Source of the DNA: Schistocephalus solidus
Lineage: Eukaryota; Platyhelminthes; Cestoda; Diphyllobothriidea; Diphyllobothriidae
Assembly: GCA_017591395.1 (NCBI GenBank)
Contig: WEDG01005026.1
Location: 142,684 to 206,683, forward strand
Length of the DNA stretch: 64,000 bases
Direction of reading: 5' to 3'
This document shows, piece by piece, positions 1 through 14,000 of this stretch (the first letter of the stretch is position 1; every line of letters starts with the position of its first letter). The translations under genes were made by a program, and so were the position numbers. A model generated the notes under the pieces. The model saw only the letters and a program-made list of their open reading frames with translations, did no database searches and was not told where the DNA came from.

Positions 1-3000
1 TTTCTACTCGTCCACCCTCTCAGTTGTTCTGTTCTGCTGATTTTGTCCACTAACTGTGGTGTCAGGATCTTGGACATGGAGGGAATCGGGGTCATGCATC
101 ACATGGCGTGGGCCATATTTCACTCACTAGTCGATCAAGTTGTGTTTATGGAAGAGAAGTAGGACGTCAGGATAAGAGGGCTGAGACCCCTCTCCTCAAT
201 CTCCTCAAATTCTGCCGTGTTGGAAGGAGACATCGTCCACCGCCACTTCAAAAACACTTCTCATACGTGCATCAACATTCCTCTTCGTTTTCAATAATAT
301 GCACAACGTCAGGACTATTCATATAGAGAGCTGTATAAGATGACTCGAATGCAAACAGCCTCCTCGATTTTCCAGATATTGAAAGATATTTTTGAATGCT
401 AATTTCTTCTATATACTGGCTGATTTTATACGGTCGCAGCACCGGTACTCCCTGAAATCCTAAGTACGTGTTGCGCCATTTTTTTCCGTCGCAGTACGCA
501 GTTGCTAAGACTTTTTCTCATCAGTACGTCCCACGACGTCCCCCATGCGTCGAAGACTTTACTCCAACTTCGCACGTTAATTTCAAGGGAAAGCTCTAAC
601 TTCTGAATTGAAGAATGGATCAGGACGTGGTGAGGATAGGTTATCAAAGCCCCTGGGTTTAATATGTGTATGTGTTTTAGAAGGGCTCATTTAGTTTAAT
701 ATTTCAGAGCTACGGGAAGTTACCATCTGGGGAATAAAAACTATATTCATATAACGACATGCACAAAGTTGTTTTATTGGGATGTGTGTTATTAAAATAC
801 ATTTTATTTATATGGAGTTGCTTTTATATTTATTATATATTATCATGCTCAATTCTGTCGCCATAAATTGGCCAAGGAGAATACATTTAGCGGACGGTTA
901 TTTATTTTGTATGTTTTCTTGCATAGAGTTCGTTGCTTGCCCAACCCGTAAAACTAATATTTCCACCATTCATCCTGGGTTTAGTGATGGCTAAGTACGC
1001 TGCCGAGAACGTAAGTGGGAAGCCTCTAACGAAGCAGGTGGTGATATGAAGCCCTCGCAACTATGTCAGACAGCAGCTCACAATTTTAGACGTGACCTAG
1101 GTTCGTAGATAGTATCAATACTGCAAGTAGGGATAATAAATCAGGATTTTTACACTAGATTGCGTGCCGAATGCGAATAGTACACGATTAATCCCCTGAA
1201 TCGGATAGAGTTCCCACTAATATTCATTTCAACTTTCTGACCGAGCGTGAGCCGAGACATTTGCCCAAATTTCACAACAAATTTTGAGGAAATCAAAAAA
1301 TTCCTAACGTACATATCAGCTCGAACCTGTTTAAACATGAAAATTGGCCAGGACCAATATTCAAATACACGGTGGAGGGATTTAAAGATTAATGTATTCA
1401 GATAGAATTTGTGCCTCTTTGTGCACTAGCGAAATATAAAATCCTAACTGCAGTAGTGATTTGTCCCGAGAAAATGCAATACCTCAATTTACACAGATGA
1501 TAGATTGTCAAATGTGGCGTAGACGACGGAACATTCACGGCAATCAACAGGAATTCGCAAAGTTGACGATTCTAGCCCCTCGCTGGACGAAAGCCCTCTG
1601 GCTGTGTGATCTTATGCCTCCACTTAGCGTGCCAGATAACAAGAGTTGTGCAGAGAACCCTTCCGTCTACGCAAATGCGTAGTCAAACTCACAGCCAAAG
1701 CTTGAGATAAATCGCGCAGTACTTCTAACACACTCACTTTGACAAGTGCTTCTTCGCATTTGACCTTTTTCAGCATACACACAGTCCAAGGTATGTTTAG
1801 GCAGGTTAGTCAGTTAGCAGCGGCAAATGGGAATATGTGTATTGTCCTATATAACTGTGCATTAGGAAGGAGGCGAAAACATTGCCCTTGGGTTTCGAGA
1901 TCGGCGCGCTTATCAGTACTGCCACCTGGGCGAGACGAGGTGCAGTAGACAAAGCTTAGTTATGGCGCGAAACTGATAGGGGGGGGGGAAACGGCGTTCA
2001 TTAAGTTTCCCTAAGTACACTGAATTTATTTCAAAAAGACGGCTAGTTAGTTGCTTTGGTTTTTTTTTTCTAAGAAATTCGCTACATTACTATCCTATTG
2101 TTCCTTTTGATTTTAATCATCAACAAATTTCATTTTTTTGACTAGAAAAGGTTAACGGTAATACCGGCTCCTTCGTCGTTATGTTGAAAACTATGAGTAT
2201 CGAAAATAGCGGTTGGACAGGAGAATTGAGTTCCTTCGTATTACAGGTGGCGTTGTCCTAGATTTCAGGGGTGTACATTTAGGGTCAATGGTGGGATGTG
2301 TGGTTAGGGCTAGGAGGGTTAGTTTTAGATTTATGACGATTGGCGATTGGCTTGAAGTTCGGACGTGGAATAGAAAATCCCCGGAGTACAGGGTGCCCCC
2401 CAATCTAGTCCGGCCACAAAAATTGGTTCAGTAGGGGATTTTGACAGATTTTAATAATTAATGACACACTTGTGAAAAACTCGGTGGCTGAATTAAAGGA
2501 ATATATATGCGATTGATTCTAAGTGCCCAAAAATTAAAGACTATTAAACAACAACTTTTTGGTCACGTGTCTGCATTAAATTGGAGGAATAACTAACATG
2601 CCAAAACTTTCACACTTAGAAGGGGAGCTCCTTCAAGACCTATCAAAAGTATTCAAATTTTACCAGCAATCCAACGCGCTGCGAAAATATGTGGTCAACC
2701 CACAGACTGGTTTTACAATCACTCTTTGTGCAGCAATGCTATATAACCTGCATATTATTAGACACTTTCTGCGTGTGAAATTGTGGCCTACGACCGGATG
2801 ATGAGTATTGCTCTTTTGGGAAACTTGTAAATGGCTCTACAGGCATTTTTTGGGACGAGATTCAGCATATTACAAAAAACAAACTATTTTTAAGCGTTCG
2901 CACAGTAAAACAGATTTAGCCACCCGGATGCCTCATGATGTCCGCTGGGTAGTGTATGCGACTCCCCATGGGTACTTTCGCCCTGGCAGTGGGTGGCCGA

Positions 3001-3080
3001 GGTCGCAGTTACCCAGTGGTCAGTCATCGCAAGGACAAGAGAAATGCAAGTGTCCAGATGGGACTGTCCATTAAAATCTC
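1..3080. other. intergenic DNA, no gene recognised
   Basis: Only short, overlapping open frames on both strands, none with a recognisable domain or a splice context I can defend. It contains homopolymer runs (a G run near 1980 and a T run near 2060) and a stretch with repeated GGTTAGGG-like words around 2280-2330. On the minus strand it lies downstream of the LHFPL-like gene. Confidence 0.5.
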
Positions 3081-3199
3081 ATTAGGGTAAATTGCTCCGT
3101 CAGCAGAGAGGCTGAGGCAGAGAGCGGCATGCACGCAGTCTCGCCAGTTGCACCGGGACATGAAAGCTTGGTTTGGAGCCCAGGCCTAGGGTAGATGCG

Positions 3200-3415
3200 A
3201 ACTGCGCATTGGTGGGGAGGGCGGGGGGGCGGGCGGAGGGCTGTTGCCGACTCTGGTTGCGCAATGAGTCAGCGGGAGTGACGGCGACACGAAAAGTGAC
3301 TCGGAAGTGCGACGCGGAACTCGTGACTCGAATTATCACACTTTTCGGTCATCTGCACGAGCGCATGCGCGACAGTCCCTCCAGCGATTTTTGATGAGAA
3401 CCATTTGGATTAAAG
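3200..3415 (+). promoter_or_regulatory. GC-rich promoter-like patch with a possible first exon
   Basis: A GC-rich island in AT-rich surroundings. It contains overlapping GC boxes (GGGCGG type) at about 3218-3238, an AP-1-like TGAGTCA at 3265-3271 and the NRF1-like palindrome GCGCATGCGC at 3361-3370. On the plus strand it is followed by an ATG at 3394 and a strong splice donor, AAAG|GTGAGG, after 3415. The possible first coding exon would be 22 bases and end in phase 1. No downstream exon was found, so transcription in this direction is inference. It could also be an unrelated regulatory island. Confidence 0.3.
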
Positions 3416-3419
3416 GTGA

Positions 3420-4405
3420 GGCCTGGGGATTATCGCAAGGACGAGGGTTGGATGAGGAAGCCCCTCTAGAAACGTGGCTGGGTCAAGAGGACGGGCTGAG
3501 ATTTGGCACATTGCTTGACTGTTAACCCTACCCAGTTCTTGTGATCCAAACTGAAATGAGCTGCATAGATATCCAGAGTTTATGAACCGCAGTAACTGTC
3601 GAACCACAGAAACGCGTTTTTTCAGAGTGCTAAGCATATTTTCGTGATACCTCAATTTAAGTTAAACTAGGAATTATTACACTCGTAGGAGATTGCTGAA
3701 TAATGACTATCAGCGTAGCTTCATCTTCCTGAAACGAAATTAAAAAAAAACAATTTGGTGTCATGGTACTTAGTAATTCACTTCCTATGTAATATAAATT
3801 ACACTTATAAGTCACTTGTTTTTCACGATTAATTGATGCATAGGTTTTATGAAACAAATTCCTACATATAACTTAACCTTGACATGCCCATCGTGTGCAG
3901 TAAGGCACTAATAAAGACCGAAAGCGCACCCCCGATCGCAACATAATTGAGGCCAACTGACTACCGATGGTTCGGTAAATAATAATAAAAATATTAAATA
4001 TCCCGTAATGGCACTGTCCAGCAATCGCAATAATTGAAGCATGAAATGTACAGTTCTCCAACTTACGAACTAAATAAAGGGAGGATCAGTATGCGTGGTT
4101 GCGAAAGCCGCAGATCAAGGGAACAAAACGTAACAGCCGTCTGTGCCTTCACAAGGATATGCGTGGGAGTAATGTTGACTAACCGCGTTATCGGACAAGT
4201 CGCAACAAACATACTCGCACATCCACCAAGTTCGCAACTAACCCGCAACGGTCGATAGAGCGGTGTATATTGTGTACCTTACAAGCGTTTCGAAGTCTTC
4301 AGTGCCAGGAGAATTCAATCAAGCCACATCAACACCCTAAGTTTGTCCTATGAAAGTTACAGCAGCTGTTTCTTTGAGTAAAATACAGATCTCATCCACT
4401 CCAAC
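3420..4405. other. intergenic, 3' flank of the LHFPL-like gene
   Basis: This lies just downstream of the LHFPL-like stop codon on the minus strand and probably carries its 3' UTR. I see no clear AATAAA on that strand close to the stop. No other gene is visible. Confidence 0.4.
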
Positions 4406-5085
4406 TCATTCAAGATCTGAATACCAACCTACCACTCCATTAGGATAGTTAAATGCAGCAGGAGCAACTTCCCATGAAAAGTCCACTCTAAGAGGAGAAG
4501 GCATATGACCTACCAAATGTGATGGATCAAGTTGGTGCAGGGTAACATTGCGGGGGTTTTGCACCAGTCCCGTCTCATGTAGCTGGCCTTCAGGAATGCC
4601 CAGCATGGAACCGGTCAATGACAGTCGGTGGGTAGAGTGTGGGCTGATGACAAAGTCAGCAGGCAGGATGAGAGAACGTGTGTTCAGAAGATGAGAAGTG
4701 CGACGACCCATTGCGGCGGTCGGAGCTACGCCAGCGTGATCCTCTCGCATGCGATAGAGACTGGCGCTATCGCAGGTGGAGGAACCGGCTGCGGTGGAGG
4801 GGAAGACGGTGGAGAAGTGAGTCGGACTCTGGCTGCCTGGACAATAAACAGACGTGTCCATTGGCAGGCTGAGGAGGGGATATGCGGACCACCTGTCCAT
4901 CTCCGGACGATAGGCACGTCGCTGGTGACCGTCGAGTGGCAGCCAGCCCATTTTACAGGCCCTATTCGGTTGCAACAGACGCCGTTGCTGATATGTGAAG
5001 AAGAGGGTGGGCATAGCACTGAGGGCGAGGCTGATGACTCCACCGGAGATCGTGAGTACGTATGCCCAGCCTATTTCACAGCCAC
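4406..5085 (-). CDS. LHFPL-like exon 2 (membrane segment 4 and long C-terminal tail)
   Basis: The acceptor is TTAACACAG at 5094-5086. The first complete codons read G-C-E-I-G-W-A-Y and lead into a hydrophobic helix ending near LFF. This is the conserved start and body of the fourth LHFPL helix. After residue 239 comes a hydrophilic tail rich in Ser, His, Pro and Arg, ending at the TGA at 4408-4406. The plus-strand frame over 4628-5143 overlaps and is Gly-rich, but it has no recognisable domain and is rejected. Phase 1 matches exon 1 exactly. The homology of the tail is unknown. Confidence 0.78.
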
Positions 5086-8000
5086 CTGTGTTAACAATAG
5101 CATGACAGCTAACTGCTTTGACATGCTAAAGGAGTACATGTAACTGCCTCAGTCAGGCTTCAGGGCTTACCTATTTGAAAGGCTCCAGAGCTTTGTCCAC
5201 AGATCTGCTTGATTTCCGAGTTACCTTCCCAGCCGATCGGAAAGAGGATGCAGGTGATCAGGCAGAGGCAACCTGTTTCCAAAGAACGGTATAACACAAA
5301 GGTAGTAGGCAAGATGTATGATCGGAGAGGGTAAGAAGATACTTATACATCAATGGGTTTTTACAAACTTCCAGCAGACTTCGAACGATCAACTTTAGAT
5401 AACGGTTTTATTTGACCTATCAGAACTGGTTATAACAACAGCCGTAAGAGAATGTGATCTAAATTTTTTTGAGTTCATAAATAACATCTTTCACTTATTT
5501 TGGCTAAAGAGCATATAACGCCAACCATTAGGCGCTTTCCCAAATATCTTTCTAACACAAGGTGTTTCTTAAAACTTGCTTACTAAATGAGGCTTATTCT
5601 GCTCACTTTGGGCGGGCAAGGTGAAAATCGGTAAGAAATTACCCAGTATTTGCTTCCGTCTTAGTTGTACATTGGTCACTTACGGCCAAAGATACTTCTC
5701 AGATATGAATGTGTGAAAACTGATTCTGGAAGGTTGCTTTGGGGGAACATCGCCCCCAAACTGGAAGTTTTTGAAGGGGAAAAACTGTTTATTTCGAGTA
5801 AGATAAAAAAAATTAACAACGATTCTGCCTGATAAACGCAGCTTCGTGAGACTATTATGAACTTTTGTGAATTTTCCCGTCTTTCGTGATATTTTAGGAG
5901 TTTTTGGGTGTATTAGCAAAGACGCAAAATGAATTCAACAACTGCTTTCAGCAAAAAGCATTTGGAAAGCCATTACTGCTAGGCAAGAAGATAATGAAAG
6001 CTGGGATGAGCCCTTCTGGCTTATTTAGGACTTTCCGCTACTAGAACCTCAGATTGGGAAAACCCGTACTTCAAACTTCCACTATGTGGTAGTGCAATAA
6101 AGTCAAATTTTCTACTGTTGAACAATGTCCATGCGTGCTGTCAGCAACAATCGCGAGTAGCCAAAATGGACAGTTGGGACTCGGGTTCGGTGACTGACCC
6201 AGGTTGTGGAGACGAACAGGAGCAAAGCTGTTTTGCTATGGCTTTCACCATGCCCCGGCTTAGTCGAAAGGACGCAAGTTCTTTGCTCTGTCGTAGACTG
6301 CAGGATTTAACGGTTTTGATTCGAGCTGGCTAATAATGGCAAATGAATCAGTCATAGCTCTGCCAATCTACTGTTTTTGGCAGCAGAATTTTTTTATTTA
6401 CCGACTGCCAAAGAGTGCTCAAGAGCTGGAGCTTCGAGACATAATACAACCGGTTACATTTAGCCCTGCTGTTGGAACACATGGTGAACGTTATTTAATT
6501 GAACATTTAATATTCATCTAACCTAGGTTGTTTTACAAAATGGACAGGGTGCGCAGTTTCGGTAATTTAATCTTTCCCCTATTAAATGTGTTACTTTATA
6601 ATAGGACCTGATGTTCAACCCAATGGCAACATATAAAGTAATAATATCTATTGTATTAAACGAATGTTGTCAACCTCTACTTGAAAGCGTACTCAACTAT
6701 GTCAGTAAACATTTTGTGCGTCTTGATCAGCACACTTAGTTATCTTCTTTAAGTGGCGAATCTGACTGGTTGCAAACAAGGAGAATGATCACTTAATTTA
6801 ATGTTTGACCAGACACAGAGGACAAGTCTGAGTATTGAATATTTATTAACAGGATGTCACTTGCAATCTTAAAAAATGACCAGGAAAATTTGATCATCCA
6901 GATAATTGTAAACGATTGTGGGGACTTGCTTATGGTAGTAATGGCTAGGGAAATTTAATATTCATTGTTGTGGCAAAAATAAAAACATTTTACGCAATGC
7001 CGAGGAGTCATGAGAGCCAAGAGGCATGTCCAAAAAGAAGTGGTGTTCACTGATCTGACGATTAGTGTAGTGCTATAGTTTACCTTTCTTTAGAGACCGC
7101 AGATTTCTGTGCACAATTCACACTATATGGCGGATTTTGTTTGATGTGTAGCTAGCCAATGCTGCAGGCGACATTGGCAGCGAAAAAACGTAACTTCTTT
7201 TTTGCCGTGTTACCTGGGAGTCACCTTTTCCAGAGGTTTATCTTGTATTGTTGGCATTGCAGTAAAATGTAAGCTATTTCTAAAAGATATCTAAGAAGTG
7301 AATTAAAGGTTGTACAATATCATAATGGGAGAAAATGTGAACTTTCGTCTATAAAGGGCACGCAAATTAAAGACATTCTGAAGAAGCCAAGGCGAAGGTG
7401 GAGTTTGACAAGCGTCACGGTAGGCACCAAGATTAAAATTTTCTTAAATTATTCTTTTCCCTGAAAAATCGTCAATTCTCTAAACGGAAGGCGGTTAAAA
7501 ATTCATAATTTTACCCAATATTCTAGGCATTATCCCTGCCAAAGCTTCGTCTTATAGTGTTTGAACTCTCCAGTGACCAGCTAACCTGCCGAATATAAAA
7601 CGGCCAATCAGTCACAGCACTTAACTAGAATGCAACATGCAGTCAATTTCTAATGCTTCTTCAAGACGGTTTTTCATGGGTAGAATGTTGCAGCAAGGAT
7701 CAAGAGTAGGGTTTATCAACCCGAAAACCTCACAATGGTTTGTCAACTGCTGAGTATAATTTCATTACAGGGACGAAGAGTGCCTCATAGATGACCTCAA
7801 ATTGTGCCGAAGATTTCATATATGTATGTAGCTGTAAGTACATCAGGCGAAGGCAACTGGCAAACATAGGAGTTGCGCAATAGATAACATTAAATGTCAA
7901 AAATCCAAATTTTTTGCTCTTATGTTGTTAAATACCTCCTTGATATAAGACCTTCCGTTTGATACAAAAGACAGTCGTACGAGTAGTTTTGCGTGCACGA

Positions 8001-11000
8001 ACAACCCTGACAATGCGTAACTTGGCTGTAGCCAAAAAAATTCAGTTGAAACTAGAACTGTCTACACAACAAGATCACCTGGTAAATGCTAAGGCCTTTC
8101 CTTTATCTATCGCGCTTTAACCGACTCTTTTAATAGACTAGACCCTGTTTTTAACTATGTCTTTCCTGCTTTCATAATGGCTGACAGTACAAATTCTATC
8201 CGATATTTATTAATTACAGTGACGGTGACACTTTAGGTGACAAAAAATCCTGCTGCTTTCACTTTTTTGAAAGTACAATAGCTATAAAAAGTTGATTACT
8301 TTTCTCTATAACAACGGAAAAATCTTAGTCTCATCATTGATTTGTAAGGCCGGGCGTCTCTTTCATATGTCATATCTGGGTGTGCATCGTTCTGCCTTCA
8401 AGCGGTAAGTATTTCACTGCCATGTTAAGCTCTAACTGGAGAAGAACAAGTTTCAAATGTTTCCAACTTCATTAATATGCATCCACTCTAAGCATCCCAA
8501 AATAGTGCGCCGCATGTTCCTAAGCATGGGTGTGTCAAAACTCGAGGTGACTTGCGACATTCTGTAAGTTTCATAAACTTTCATACCCAAGCCCTAAAGC
8601 AAAGTTCAAACCAGCTAATTTTTTCGATGCTTACCAATATATTGTTATATTTACATTCCCAAAATTTGGCAGACCCTAGTTTTTCAATAAATACGGCGAT
8701 TAAAAATGCCTTTTTTCCTCGACAACATTAATAATTGTTTCAGTCTGTCTCATAAAGTTCATACGCTCACATGGTAACAGAAAATTAAATAGTAATATCT
8801 GGAAGTTCACTTTCATACAAATCTGACACATACAAGGTTGTCCCAACATGTTTGAGAGTCGGTAAGATGTGATGATGAAGGATTGCAGATAGCCCTCTGA
8901 TGACACGCCTTATGATGATTTTTAACTTATATAGTTAAGCATACTGATGTCTGGTACATATGAAACGCACACAGGCCTTTCTGTTATATAGATGGAAGAC
9001 AATTTTAAATTACCATTTCGGAACCGGCGATTAAAAATGCCTGTTTTCCTCGACAACATTGATAATTGTTTCAGTATGTCTCATAAAGTTCATACGCTCA
9101 CATGGTAACAGAAAAATTAAATAGTAATATCTGGAAGTTCACTTTCATACAAATCTGACACATACAAGGTTGTCCCAACATGTGTGAGAGTCGGTAAGAT
9201 GTGATGATGAAGGATTGCAGATAGCCCTCTGATGACACGCCTTATGATGATTTTTAACTTATATAGTTAAGCATACTGATGTCTGGTACATATGAAACGC
9301 ACACAAGCCTTTCTGTTATATAGATGGAAGACAATTTTAAATTACCATTTCGGAACCGGCCATAATCTAGAATGTCACTAACATGTTTGTTTGCTTGTAC
9401 CACAAGTCCTGACAAAGGTCCCGTGGTAGCATTATTTAGTGGAAAAATTGCAAGTCAGTTCTTTTTGTTCCAACGTAATGGCCAAGACAACTCAAACCCT
9501 CGGAATAAAATTGAGTTTACAGATCATTTTTGCCCTAAGCGTACTCAACTATCTAATCGAGCGTTTCGTACCTGAGTGGGTTTTCCTACCTCTGTCAAAT
9601 GGCGATAATTATTGGCAAATGGATGTCAGTCTGCCGATCTTGAAAAATATATTCCTGCAAATTTACTTGACTTCACCGCCAACAGGATGCGTTTCTGGTC
9701 TCTTATCAATAGCAACCAATAGTGGTTCAACCAGTACTAACGTTCACGCTAGATCATTTGAGGCCAAAAACTAACCCAAATATCTTCGCGGATGAAAGTT
9801 AATAAGGCTGAAATCCTTCAGCCTGAAGGTAAGACCAACAAACTTACCTGGGAAAAGACCTTTGCTCTGCATTTCTGCTCGTCGATTTCTTAGTTGGTCT
9901 ATCTAAATATTTATAAGTGCAAGGACGAAACCATGGCAGTCAGTTATTGCAACGCAAAATCGGACACCTGGAAGTTTCTCAAAGCTATTTTCAAGGCTGA
10001 ATATTTGTACTAAACGGAACCCCCCATAAAAAATTGCTGGGGACAAGTTAAGGTGCAATTTCGCGCATAAAGTCATGGACTGACCGCACCTGTCCTAACG
10101 AGAATAGCATCCAGGTCAACTAGATACTGACCAACAAGCATTTCACCTCACAGGGGAGCAATCACGGTCACCTTACCGACTGATCACGCTGGCGAGTGAC
10201 CGCCACCGCGCCAGCTAGGAAAGAACGGAAAAATGCAAAACTGCGATAAGCACAGGGTAGACCAGCTGCAAAAGCAGTCCGAAGTTCGGTTCAAATCTTT
10301 TGCAACACAGGCTCCGAAAAAGACATTAATGCAGTCGTTCATAAGTCTATGCTATTAGGTTATCTTCTAGGGAGTCAGGACGCGTGTCTGAGCTAACCGG
10401 GTCAATCATCATCATGCACAGAAACGGTTTTTAAGTCCAATACTGTCAAGTTACACACGTTTATTATCACTACGCCTATTAGCTAGAGTTCGAGCTACCG
10501 GTAAACACCTTTAAGAAGTCGAAAGAATCTACAGTCACTGTGGGGGGGGGATAAAAAAACATTTTTGCAGCAAGTTCTGGCTGTTCCTACACCAATAAAC
10601 TGCCGCAATTTGTCTCCAGTTTTCCTGGGCCTAAATACCTGCTGTCTGGACGTTTATTCACAAAATGCATCGAAATTCCTCAAACACCGACAGGAGACTT
10701 TCACTGAGCATCCAGGTTGTCCTGTTGTCAAATTCATTAGTTTGTAAAGACATCATTCTAACAACTCTCCTTAAATAAATTCATACACACGGTTAACTAC
10801 GGCTTTTAGTTGTTTATGTAAACGGCGGTATTGTGCCTGAAGAGGTAGGGTGTATATTTGCGACCGGCTGTCGCATAGCAGTTTTCAGTCCTTCTGGAGC
10901 ATATGCCTTTCATCCCACAATTTTCAGGGTACCTGTTTTTGAAGGAAACTCCCAATATTCTGTGAGTCGAGGCGATTTATTTTGCCCAAAAGAATGAATA

Positions 11001-14000
11001 AATACCACTACAATTGCGAACAAGATTGTTTCAATAAATTTCTTCAAGTATTGTCCGGCAATAGGGATGACCAGCTGATCACTGTTCCACTAATACAAGG
11101 TTATTTATTTTGCAGTATCACTGAATTTCGCTGCATGATTGTAACTCCGAGATCACAACACTTAATTGTGATGCTAATCGTGTGATTTCTGATCAACTGA
11201 AGAAATTCCACTCTTGTTGAGGAGCCGCCTTCCATTGATCCTTCAATTGGTACGTTCGACTGCTGCAAGATACGCGGGATAACCAGGGTAGATGGATAGG
11301 TGCTCATCGATTGGTTATGGGCCTAACTCGTCCTAGTCTTCTTTTGGGCTCTCTCTCTCGCTCTGTCGAGTCTTACCAGTAGCCGCACAGCGGCTAAGGA
11401 TATAGGCAGAATAACATGACCGAAAAATACAACGGAAACTGGAATGGCCATTTCGTATTTATGAGCCGTCATCAGCCAGCCATATCAACACATATGATGT
11501 GCCACTATTCACCTATCAGTGAGCATTTATCCACTAATGTGCATATTCCCATAGCTCAATGGTTAGAGCGTTGAACTTCTATGCAACAACTCGCGCATTT
11601 GAGTCTCTGGTGGTGCAACACTCGCGGATGGGTATGGCTGACTAACGATGACTAATAAGTCAGAAATGAACACTCTTTCTCCCTGGTCTGTGTCAGTAAG
11701 GTTCTAATGAAGAAGGTTGTTTGCTTCGTAGTGACTGTTAGTCGTATGTATGAGGCCCTAAAGTCTTCCGCAGAAAAAGCACACGAAGGAAGACGGTTGA
11801 GCAGAAACCGTCGGAATTTATAAATGAACATTCTGCTTTTCACGACACGACAGTAACTCTTTCCGAAACAAAAACCGTTAGACCACAGTATTACCACAGC
11901 CACGTGAGCGTTTGCCGCAGCTAGGGGGTTATTTATGCAGACCTGATCATTTATTTTTTATTGTGTTAGCTGATACAAGTTAAACTTCTATCCAACAGAG
12001 AAGATCGTATTTTGCTACTAATTCGTCCAGGTGATGCAATCTTCAGTACAACGCACTTTATTTCTCGAGGGCCTTAGTCAACGTTGGTATTCGTCGAAGT
12101 TTCCGATAAGTGAACAACGATTAATTTTTTTATGAATTTGTTAATTTTGGAATTTTTAACCCCCAGTCCTGAATCTTATATGATAATGCGTAAACCACGG
12201 ACTCTCAGAGACACCTATCCTAGTACTGTTCTGTTCGCCTACATTATTTTTCTCTTGTGGTATATTTCAAGAACTGTAATACAATTATAAATCAACATTT
12301 TCTTTATCTTCAGGCATCATCAGACCTCTCTACCCTTTAAAACCCATTGCAGGCTACTCCGAAACATCGGTTCGATTTAAAATCCATCGTTTATACCTCC
12401 TCAAACATTCAAAAAAGATAAAACGTCTGAAGTTCAATGATTTTGCAAGCAGAACGATTAGTGAGTGTTATTCATTGGGTTTGTCATTACTCCAATTATT
12501 TTGAGGTGGAAGGCATTCCAATTGGAACACAGTGAATCGTTAACAGTGCGTCACATTTAAGGTCTCCATGGCTAGGAGCGTTTTAACAGTAAGTGACCTT
12601 ATAACTCTTAAACAGTCATTTTTTGAGCATTCCTGTTGCTTGAGCTTAGCTTAAATCAACAATGATAAAACACAATCACACCAGAAGTTTTTCCTATTTG
12701 CTAGCTCACGCCAGAAACCAGCTCTATCGATACATAACTGTTGGCCGGAATAAAGGTGGTCTTTTAATTGCGTAACAGTCTGTATTTTATTTGTAGAACG
12801 CATTTTGGTGCAGCAGGAGTCGGAAGCGCAAAACCTGCGGTCTGTCGTGGTTCTCTGTTAGTTTTTTGGGTTATTTATTGCTAACTCCTTTCCTTCATTA
12901 GGTCGGTAACCTTCTGTCTATGGTGGTTGAAGAATTTTAAAAAATTATTATAACACTAACTGAATCTCGAATTGTTCGTGTCGACTTTCTCAAACGCCTT
13001 CTACGCCTGGTTGTCCCAACATTATTCTGCGCTCTGTTTCGGTCGAAAAAAGTTTACCTGACAGACACTTAGACACCGAAGACATCTTGACCGGCGGATT
13101 GGCGTCGGGGTATTATATGCAAGAGCCAAAGTTCTTAATACGACTGCCTAACGCCTATTTTTAATTAACTTGGTACTTGCGAAATTCGCCTTCTCCGTCT
13201 CTGATTAACCGCATTGCCATACTTTTTTATGTACTCATTTGTCCCTTTGAAGAGTCGGAATGTTCTGTTTGGATTCTTAGAATTAAAGACGCCTTCCAAG
13301 CGCCCCTTCTGTCCGGCTTGCGTCTGCAAGGAAGGCAGGCACTTTTGCAGATTTCAGAGGCACACTCGTGTGCTAAAACTGATAAAATTGTGTAGGATTT
13401 CGCTTCACTTAGCGGGGTTGAGGGTGGTGGGACGCACAGAGTTTCAGGACAATAATACCTGACAGTTTGGTGATCCAGTGCTGCGACATGAAATGGTGGT
13501 CAATGTGGTGGTGGTGGTGGTGAGAATACGCGACGACAGTCAAGGTGGGGAGGAGGGGGGCAGTTTCTTGCATTTCCGGTGATCCCTCCGAAACTTGTAT
13601 GTGTCAATCTTCTGGAGATTCCGACGACACACTTTTGTGAATGGGACTTTTAGCTTTGCTTTGCATTGCTCCTCCTCCTCCTTCTCGCAGTTAGCCATGG
13701 TGTGGGACTAGGCAAATTCTCGTGCATTAAAGATTGCCTGGAATAATTATCTGCAACATCTGCCCTAAAGTAGCCCATTGGGAGCCAAAAATAGAGTCAT
13801 TAAAGGTCACTAGGCTTGAACATGCTATTTCGCTGAAAAATCTTTGCTGTTTTAAAACCACATGGACTTTAATTTTTAAGTCAACCATGTTTAAGGTGTT
13901 GTTAAAAGTTTGCATAGACATTCCTCTCAAACTGCAGTGGTCAGCACCATGCCACCGAAAAAAACAAGCACACTATCCACAACCTCTGTCAAGACCGGCG

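Noticed and set aside
4628..5143. 171-codon plus-strand frame opposite LHFPL-like exon 2
   Set aside because: Gly-rich with no domain. The minus strand carries the family's fourth helix with matching splice phase, so this frame is a shadow.
11548..11625. Functional tRNA gene
   Set aside because: The D arm is good but the anticodon, T and acceptor stems fail.
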